Under the pieces are notes generated by a model that made no database searches, was not told where the DNA came from, and saw nothing but the letters and a program-made list of their open reading frames with translations. A DNA stretch of 64,000 bases from Galeopsis tetrahit (taxonomy: Eukaryota > Streptophyta > Magnoliopsida > Lamiales > Lamiaceae), in assembly GCA_963675135.1 (NCBI GenBank), contig OY776134.1, positions 68,805,643 to 68,869,642 on the forward strand, written 5' to 3'. Positions 56,194 through 64,000 of this stretch are shown piece after piece. The position numbers and the translations under genes are program-made. The first letter of the stretch is position 1, and each line of letters starts with the position of its first letter.

Positions 56194-58988
56194 ATGGATG
56201 ATTCTGCGAAATCTGATGCTGGATTGGAAGTTTCGGTTTCGTTTGGTAGGTTTGAGAATGATGCACTTTCGTGGGAGAAGTGGTCGTCGTTCTCCCAGAA
56301 TAAGTATATGGAGGAAGTAGGTACTTTATCAACACCAGGTTCAGTAGCCCAAAAGAAGGCGTATTTTGAAGCTCACTACAAGAAGATTGCAGCTAAGAAA
56401 GCTGAGGAGGAGTCGGAGCAGGACAAGCCGATGTGCCCCGTTAAACCAAGCCCAGATGTGTCAAATGAGGATGATGGCATCGAATTTGGTTTCTCTGGTG
56501 GTGACAGATTAGTTGAAGTAGTTGCAGAAGAACCCTGTATCACTGCTTTGGGAAATGTAGCTATTTTGGATGAAGTGGAAGAAGACGAGCATGGAGCCTG
56601 TACGAATGGTTTTGTTGATGGTAAAGCGTTAGAGGTGGAAATAGAGCGTGCTCTTGATACTGTCCAATCTGAAAGCTCTGCGGTAGAGGATGCTAAGGAT
56701 GTAGTGAATGTTAATGTAGATAACCCCGAACTTGATTTTAGAAAAGAGGCTCCTCAGAAGGACTCGCAACGTATCGTGGAAGAACCTCTACAAAGGAAAA
56801 ACGGCGTAAAACAAGCAAGTTTAAAGAAAAAGGACAATCCTAAGTTGAATGCACGCAGTATAGCTTCAAAGGTAAAAATTGGGAAGTTATTTGCTCCTTT
56901 CAGTAGACTAATCATATTTTTAATGTATATATACTTAGTTGATTTGGTGACTTCCTGATTTTAGGTAACTCCTACGAAAAAGGAGAAAGTTTTGTCTGAA
57001 ACGAAGAAGAAAGTAATTCCATCTGCAGCCAAATCATTACACGCACCCACTCCTAAATTAGTAAAGCCAACATCAGTCTCAACGCCTGTTTCTGCTCCCC
57101 AATCCTCGAAAAAGAAAGTCACCTCGTCCGCTCCACCAAAAAGCAAGAGAGCACCTGCTACATCCTTACACATGTCTCTTAATTTGGCACCATCGAATTC
57201 TTTTGGTGCTCTTCCTATGACTAGGAAGTCTCTGATAATGGAGAGTATGGGGGATAAGGACATCGTTAAACGAGCTTTCAAAACTTTCCAGAATCGTACT
57301 AATGGATCTATCAATAATGGGAAACCAAGTGCAGTAAAGAATGTGTGTAATTTAACTTCTTATGCTATCATTGAATCTGCCCCTCATGATATTCTAATTG
57401 TATCTATATCCTGGCAGGTGTCGTCAACTGCCTTCGAGCCTAAGGTGTCGAGTTATCACACTCCCACAAAGGGGAATGAAGGGTAATGAATTATTTTGTT
57501 TTTCCCTACCCATTGGTTCAAAACCTTGACTGTGAATACTTAACAGACTATTTATCGAATTATAGGTTGAGGAAGGATGCTGAAAAGAGATTTAATCAAA
57601 GGAGTCAATCAGGAAGTAGATCAAATCCCCTGCCTTCGGTGTAAGATTTTCCAATCCTGTATCATGCATTCATGGAGTTTTTGTATTCGGTGTTTGCCAA
57701 TTCGATATAGCTCTTGCTAAGTTATTCTGTTTTATTGCAAATGTTACTCTTGCCACTTTTTTTGTTTGTTAAATATGTCTTCTTTGGATAGAAATGCTAC
57801 TAGGATTTATCATTGAGAAGGACGCTTGATACGATTACAGTTTGTACATAGGGGTGACAATTTGTGCTTTCATGTCGACACGATAAGACTAAACACAAAG
57901 ATGACACAATAACTAAAAAAATAAATTTAAAAGTAGAATTTACATTATAATATTACACATTAATGCATATTGCACGACAAGATAAGAAAAGTACAAAATC
58001 CCCAATCAAAACTTTTTTCCGAGTACAATATGAAAATTTTGTGTCTTTATTGTATCGACACGATAATGATACGTACACGATGAGCCTAACTCTACCCGCG
58101 ATTTATGGGTTGTATTTGGAATTGACACCCCTATTTGTACCAAAATCTCTTTAACAGTCACAAAAACACATGTAAAATTTGTTTCATCAGTAAATAAACT
58201 TTATTTGAATTGTAAGTATACAATCTTTAAGTCCTCACATGGCCCTGATTCTGGAACTACTGCCAGTTAGCATAATTGAATGCAAAAGAAAAGAAATGGA
58301 CGAACTTTGGTTATTCGAACACACGAACTTTGGTATGACTTAAGGGATGATTATATTTTTTTCTATAATACATATGGTGATTTGATAGCTTAAGATTGCA
58401 GTTGATGCTAGTAGCAGATATTAGGCCTTACATATATTCATCCTTTTATTACATCAATTTGCATCTCAAATAAGGCTTCATACAGACACATTATTCGTTT
58501 CCTTATTCGGATTTTTTTGTTCCATTCTGAGCTTTTTTTTAAAAATTTATACAGATCACATAAAAGTTCATCCGTTCCTAAAAAAAGTCCAATGCCTGTC
58601 TCGCCCGCATCTGGCTTAAGAAGTGATGACAAAGTTGAAAAGCGAAAAGAGGTACTTCCTACAATCCTACCTTTCTTCCGGTTCGTCATTTCTACATGTA
58701 AATCTGGTGTTTTTTTCGACGTATATGTAACTAAACAAACTTTAAGCAGTTTCTTAAGAAGTTGGAGGCAAAATCAATTGCCAGAATGGCAGAAAATGCT
58801 AAGCCTGGTGCAAGATCAACGGTACGCTTTGAGTAGAAGATAAAGAAACATTCAACATATAATTTTCTATTGACATGCATCATACTTTTCAGCTGCTATC
58901 AATCAGTAAAACTAAATATTTATTGTAAATGAATTTCCAGGTAGGTGTTGAGAATGGAATCCGTCAACGTCCCACAATGAATCGGTAA
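56194..58988 (+). CDS. WVD2-like / TPX2-family microtubule-associated protein
   Basis: Plant microtubule-associated protein of the WAVE-DAMPENED2-like group. Coding exons: 56194-56871, 56965-57342, 57418-57482, 57566-57640, 58555-58651, 58750-58821, 58941-58988. The phases join to 470 residues. The N terminus has the group signature VSVSFGRFENDALSWEKW, then TPGSVAQKKAYFEAHYKKIA. An acidic middle and a Lys/Ser/Pro-rich segment follow. The C-terminal TPX2-type block starts LRSDDKVEKRKEFLKKLEAK, but soon ends (GVENGIRQRPTMNR, stop at 58986), without the usual KSLTFKATPMP-type tail, so the TPX2 domain looks short. An alternative donor at CGGTAAAG (58985) could extend it, but I saw no fitting exon. 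An in-frame ATG three codons upstream (56185) is possible if the leader is not spliced. It lies next to the formin gene, tail to tail, as in Arabidopsis. Confidence 0.82.
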
Positions 58989-59604
58989 AGATTGTTATTG
59001 TAAATTTCCTATCCAAGAAGGATTGCATCATCATTGGAAAACAGTTGTTGGAATGTGCTTGAAAAAGTCGAGCAGATTAAAAGGACCGGCTCCTTGATCT
59101 CAGCAAGAGCAGCATTTTTGCAGTAGGTAAAGGAAGACTTCATCATATCTATATTGTGACGATGTACTTGTGTGGAGAAACTCAGCTTCGTCTTATCGTT
59201 GAAAGGTCGTTAGTTCGTGTATAGAAGTCTATGTTTGTTTATGTAATAGTAGTAGGTAGGTTCTTTTGTCAAAATGAGGCACTGTTGTACTAATATTGTA
59301 CTACTAGAGATTCAGAAATTTGATTCTGGTAAATGTTGTAGACTCGTATTTTGTTTATCGAGGATTCTTTTCTGTCGAGAATGAACGAAAATCGTACTGG
59401 AAAACACAGAGGACTACTAGTCTTTTTCTATGGAAAACAAAACAGAATCATGAATAAAAAATCAAATTGAACTCCATTTCAATCTAGTAACAATGAGAAA
59501 GAATTATACACTTGAAAAAAATCAAATAACTGACGCATTTTTGCAGTGTCAAACAATAGTTTCTTCCATTTGTATCTGTACAAAACTCGAATCCACGCAA
59601 CATC
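58989..59604. other. Convergent 3' regions of WVD2-like gene and formin
   Basis: Two tail-to-tail transcripts must end here. TTTGTTTATGTAATAG near 59235 and the A-rich minus strand near 59460 are possible poly(A) regions. No other gene. Confidence 0.5.
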
Positions 59605-62097
59605 TCATCGTACCTCTGAATCACTGTCCGAGTCACTCGAACTGCTCTTCGAAGCATCCGACATAAAATTGGGGGGCAATTTAGGAAATCTAAACACTCT
59701 TGGAGACTCCGGTGCTAATGGTGATGATGATGACGACGACGACGAAGCAACAACACCAGCTGAAATCGGCTTTTTCTTCTGCACATTTCTTGCAACATCT
59801 ATACAAACCTGATCAACCATGCCCAGAAAATCTCTAACTATTACAAACAAGTGCAACGGATTCGCCCCTTTATCTTTCGACGATCCAGCTTGGTAATAAT
59901 CCGTCGTTTTCTTCACGAGTTCCATCACCCTACTTTGCTCCTCCTCCACTACTTTTATCTCCAGCTCAGCTGTGTCAAGAAACGCGTTCATCTCTCGTTC
60001 GAATCCTCCTTCCTCTCCACATTGCAGCACAAGCGCTCGTATTTGAACCACTTGTGCTGCCAATGCAGAGCTCGATTTCACAAGAACGTCGTAGTCTAAA
60101 GCAGCTGCCTTTTTCACATTCGAAAATTCTGCACTTAGGCCTCCTATCACAGGCAATCCGAGCATCATGTACTCTCTTTCCCTATCATCTTTGGAAATAG
60201 AGTTATCGAAAACTTGGCTACCCCCGTTGCTGCTTTGACTACCCGTCCTGCTCAAACTCCGATTCTTGTTCAGAACACATCGTTTCCCCTCTGCTCGTAC
60301 AACTTCCTGGACGACGAATGCCAGCAGAGTTGTCTTTCCATCTGAGCTTTTAACATCAGATAGTTTTCTGAGAGCTGTGAGGTTGAAAGCCTGTGCATTG
60401 CCTCTTGCTGTCCCTGCATTCAACCGGTTCCCGGCCTTAAGCACTGCTTCCAGAAGCTTCAAGAACAGCCCCCGGGTTCTAAGCTCTTTGCAAGCTGTTT
60501 CAAGTGATTGTATAGATTCTTTAATATGTGAGACTTCTTGATCATAGTTTGATCTGAAGAGCAAAGAGTTGAAACGGTTGAAAGCTGATGGAACTGCTTT
60601 GAGGAGATGGTAGAGGAAGGATTCTGCATCAGCTAGCTTCGTGGGGTCCCCGTTGAACGCAGCTATTTGAGACGATTCCTCGTCTGTTGGCGCGATTTTC
60701 GTGAGCTTTTCGATTGTGTCAGTGTTTAGGCTATGTCCCTCTACAAGTGCATCAATGATTTCTTTTCTTGAGATGCCTAGAGACTTTAGTACTATTGCTG
60801 TGTTCTGCGATTTTCGCGTGTCGAGGATGAAGATCTTCGCGGGTGGGGCGGGTGTTGCCCCGTCTCCCCGGGGAGACTTTCTGTTGGTTGCAACTGTCCC
60901 AAAGAGTGCTTCCATTAGATCCCCATCAAACCTGAAAAAAAATCATATTAGAAAGAATGTGGCATGAAAAAATGTTACTAAATAGTGTAAAGATCATTAC
61001 TTGAAAGAGCCCTTGTCTATTTTGTCCCACACCATGGAATGCTCCACATTTGCATTCACTTTATCCCAATGCAACGGCTTCAATTTCACGTGTCCGTTCG
61101 ACGATTCCCCGGCTGAAGACGACCGGTTACTAGGCGGTGGAGGCGGCCTCATTGACGAAGAAGGCGGTGGAGGCGGAGCAGGGCTAGTATTCGAGGCCTT
61201 GGATGGAAGAGGAGGCGGCGGTGGTAGTGGTGGTACCACCGCCTTTTCTTTAGAAACCGCCTCAATAGTCTGTACAGCGGACTGTACAGTCTGCTGAGGA
61301 GGCGTTTTCTCTTTAGAAACCGCTTCAGTAGCCTGTACAGCAGGCTGTACGGGCTGCTGACGTGGTGGTGCCCCTGGAGGTGGGGGAAGAGTTGGATAAG
61401 GAGGAGGTTTTTCATTGATCTGATCATTTCTGTCAAGCCAAACAAGGCTTTGAGAAGTTGAGGATTTTCCTCTAAGCAATGGTGTTTCTTGGACAGGTGG
61501 CTTGTTTTTCCTCTCCTCTCTCTCACTAACTACTCTTTTCTCTTCTTCTCTCTCTTCATCTTTCATGCTTCTATAGTACTGTTTCTTGAAACTGCTCCTT
61601 TTCCCCTCTCCTTCTTGCAAGTTTCTCCAATATAGTACATCCAATCCATTTTCATCTACAATTAGTCCTTTCACATTGCTGTTGTACCGCGTGAAATCGT
61701 TGTTGTTCGGAGGGACCACAGGACTATTTCCGTCCTGTGGAGCTGCAGCAACTCTCTCTTCTTCCCTCTTTCGTCGCGAATATCGTATAAGGAGGAAGAA
61801 GAGCAGCCCTGAGACGACGACTGTGCTGGCTACGGTCACCCCCACAGCTCGTCCCACGGCTGCCTTGGTTGATGATCCGCGAGGCAGGGGAGGTGTTGGT
61901 GGGAGCGGCGGAGATTGGGGGGTTGGTGGTGGATCATTGGACGGAGGAGTGGGCGGAAGGGGGACCGGGGGACGAGAAGTTGGGTAGAAAACTTCAATGT
62001 TTTGTTGAGATTGAGATTGAGACGAAGATTGAGGAATGACGAGGAGGAGGAGGAGGATGAAGAAAAGGAAGAGGGACAGAAGTTTGTGTGTAGGCAT
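59605..62097 (-). CDS. FH: Class I formin (FH4/FH8-like)
   Basis: Membrane-anchored actin nucleator. Two exons: 61001-62097 and 59605-60931, joined in phase (TTCAA, then GTTTGATGG) to give 807 residues. Residues 1 to about 26 are a signal peptide. A proline-rich, extensin-like ectodomain (about 38-74) is followed by a transmembrane helix (81-105) with basic residues YSRRKREEER after it, then a cytoplasmic proline-rich FH1 part (about 230-325). FH2 starts at LKPLHWDKV (339) and includes FGTVATNRKS, LEAVLKAGNRLNAGTARGNA and FNLTALRKLSDVKSSDGKTT. The C terminus is a serine/aspartate-rich tail. The frame extends upstream to a TTG at 62139, but the ATG at 62097 directly precedes the signal peptide and is the likely start. 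Position fits Arabidopsis FH4 (At1g24150) or FH8 (At1g70140). Confidence 0.96.
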
Positions 62098-62789
62098 GAT
62101 TGATGAATAATTGAACTTGTGTGTTTGATCATTGCACAATATTTGGGTTTTACAAAGGCTGGCTTTCTTTTTTTGTTTGGTTTGGTTGTGCTGAAAGTGT
62201 CAAAGGAGAGCAGTTGGTATATTTATTTAAGCTTCTCATGTCTCCTCGTTCTGAAATGACAAAAATGCCCTTGGGGGATTGGGTATTACTTCCTCCGTCG
62301 TCCACGTAAAGTGTGTCTGTTTTTCTTTTATGTCTGTCCACATAAAGGTGTGCATGTTTCATAAACGAACAATATTTCTTAAAATATGTGAAAAAGAAAC
62401 GAGTTGGAAATGACGAAAATGCCCCTGGGCGAGGTTTGTATAATAAGTCACCGCGTGTAGAAATTTGTTTGTTTATATTTGGGGGTGGTGGAAGTGTTCT
62501 TATTCCTGTCTAGTATATGATATCATCTTGATCTTGAATTGGTGTAAAACTTACCACAAATTGTTTGATTGTTAATTTAATAATTAAACGTAGGATAATT
62601 AGTGTTAGTGGAGGATTAAAAAAGTGATAACAATGTGTTACACGTAATGATACGAGAAAGTCTGAGAGAAGACTATATCAAACAGGGATTATTATTTAAA
62701 TAATTTTTAAGTCAGAAGACATTGGAAAGAGTCTTTTGTAGTCTTGTAACTTGTAAGCTGTAAGAAATAGTCTATTTTCCTTCCTTTCT
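62098..62789. promoter_or_regulatory. Formin upstream region
   Basis: Minus-strand TATA-like TATAAATAT is at about 62219-62227, some 125 bp from the ATG. At 62288, TACTTCCTCCGTCGTCCACG resembles one Stowaway end, but I found no partner. No other gene. Confidence 0.4.
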
Positions 62790-62885
62790 TTTTTATAGTT
62801 TCGGTATCGGTCCTCGTATCGATTAATTCGGGGGACCAATCTCATCGTTTACTTGCGGAGGCTTCGTTTAAAGTCAGATCAAAAA
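62790..62885 (-). mobile_element. SINE-like fragment, copy 3
   Basis: A T-rich start, then TTTCGGTATCGGTCCTCG, GGGGGACCAATCTCATCG, TTTACTTGCGGAGG and CGTTTAAAGTCAG. These follow the same order as in 51881-52078. Confidence 0.5.
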
Positions 62886-64000
62886 AATTAAATTAGATTA
62901 GATTAAGAGGGCCGGGATTAAGAAAATGGGGGTATGATTGTCTTAAATAGTAATTAGAGTGGAAAAAGTAAGGGTTGTTTGCACCCTAATGGATGTAGTG
63001 GTTCACCTAAATACTACTAATATTGATTTGTTTTGCTATCTTTTAGAAATTGTACAACTAATAAGAAATTTTCACAATTTTAGATTCTCTATTTGATGTG
63101 ATACATTTCTTCTTAATTTTATAATATTCCAATTTTCTTCTAGATAGGTTGAATTCGAATCTTTTGAAAATGATTTATTCTATTTTATCTCGTGTTACAT
63201 TGTGATTTATTAATGTACTAGTATTGTGAAAAAATATTATTTATTAAAATATAATATAATTTTTTAAAATGTAGATGTATATAATTTCATTTATTTTATT
63301 GAAGAATAAAATAAAAGAACAATTATAACAATAGGAATAGAGAACTTTAGAGGAAAGAGAAAATAATTTTAACATTAAAAAAATATATGGGATTTGAGGA
63401 ATCTTATAATAGAGAGTTTTAGAAAGTCACATTAAAACAATATATGTACTATCAGTAAAAATAGCATGAAAAAAATTCTTGTAATTACATAAATTTTATC
63501 TCTATTATTATTATTTTATCATCACTATTCACTATATATGTAGTATAGTTTCTAAACAAGAATCATATATCAGAAGAAATAAACATTCTATCTAAGAAAT
63601 AAATCCTCATTAATTCGGAAATAAATCCAAGAGTAATGAAGTAGTTGTATGATAATGAAAGGCCAACTTAGCCACTCTGAATCCCAAAAAATTGAATTAT
63701 GAAGTGGTTGAAAATTATTTATTTAAATATTTAATTATTTTGCTAATTTGTTGAGTCAACCAAACAAATACTCTGAATAAATTTCGAATTTCTCAAACTT
63801 TATTCGTGATTTCTTTGACTTTCGAGGCATATTCAAATTTGGCATTGATTGTTGCCTTTTCCTTTTCACAAATTTAGTTGGTGATATTGAAATTGAATAG
63901 TGCAGTTTTGGTTGTTACTTATTTAATAATATAATAATAATATTATTGTACGTGCAGAAATTCAGAAAAATTAACTCGTCTCCATTTAATTATTCCAGAC
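62886..64000. other. AT-rich intergenic end of window
   Basis: No gene, RNA or transposon end recognised in this stretch. Confidence 0.6.

Noticed and set aside
60997..61987. Plus-strand glycine-rich frames opposite the formin
   Set aside because: They are complements of the proline-rich FH1 coding sequence.
62098..62139. Upstream extension of the formin frame to a TTG codon
   Set aside because: TTG is not a likely start, and the ATG at 62097 sits immediately before a clean signal peptide.

Overview
The window is nuclear DNA of a flowering plant, almost certainly a eudicot. The evidence is spliced genes with GT-AG introns, AT-rich intergenic DNA, many plant-type transposon remnants (copia LTRs, Stowaway, PIF/Harbinger and Mutator-like elements, SINE-like inserts), and proteins that read directly as plant ISE2, mitochondrial PDH E1-alpha, a DYW-class PPR, GATL, germin-like, WVD2-like and class I formin. 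An asterid such as a member of the Lamiales is possible, but that is only an impression.

Layout. Positions 1-23.8 kb are repeat-rich. They hold a solo copia LTR with a perfect 5-bp target duplication, tandem repeats, nested retroelement/MULE/MITE insertions, and a small family of secreted cystatin-like genes. That family sits in copies of one ancestral locus: A (about 4.0-6.3 kb), B (6.7-10.1 kb), C (19.8-21.2 kb) and a scrap D (23.4-23.5 kb). A and B keep a minus-strand member, intact in A and frameshifted in B. The divergent plus-strand member is intact only in C and broken in A, B and D.

Positions 23.8-62.1 kb are the gene-rich part: ISE2 chloroplast RNA helicase (-, 16 exons), a relic of a MULE transposase, PDH E1-alpha/IAR4 (+, 8 exons), an EMB2758-type PPR protein (+, with a proposed tiny first exon), a 5-kb AT-rich gap, a GATL glycosyltransferase (+, intronless), a germin-like protein (-, 2 exons), a WVD2-like/TPX2-family protein (+, 7 coding exons) and a class I formin (-, 2 exons). 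Positions 62.1-64 kb are intergenic.

The genes do not form a pathway or operon. Their order does match two duplicated Arabidopsis chromosome 1 segments taken together (FH4 / WVD2-like / GATL8 / IAR4 near At1g24150-24180, and ISE2 / GATL9 / WVD2-like / FH8 near At1g70070-70140), so this looks like a conserved ancestral block. The correspondence is from memory of Arabidopsis gene order, not from a search. Exon boundaries were read by hand from splice sites, reading phase and family similarity; each multi-exon model given keeps an open frame to a stop.
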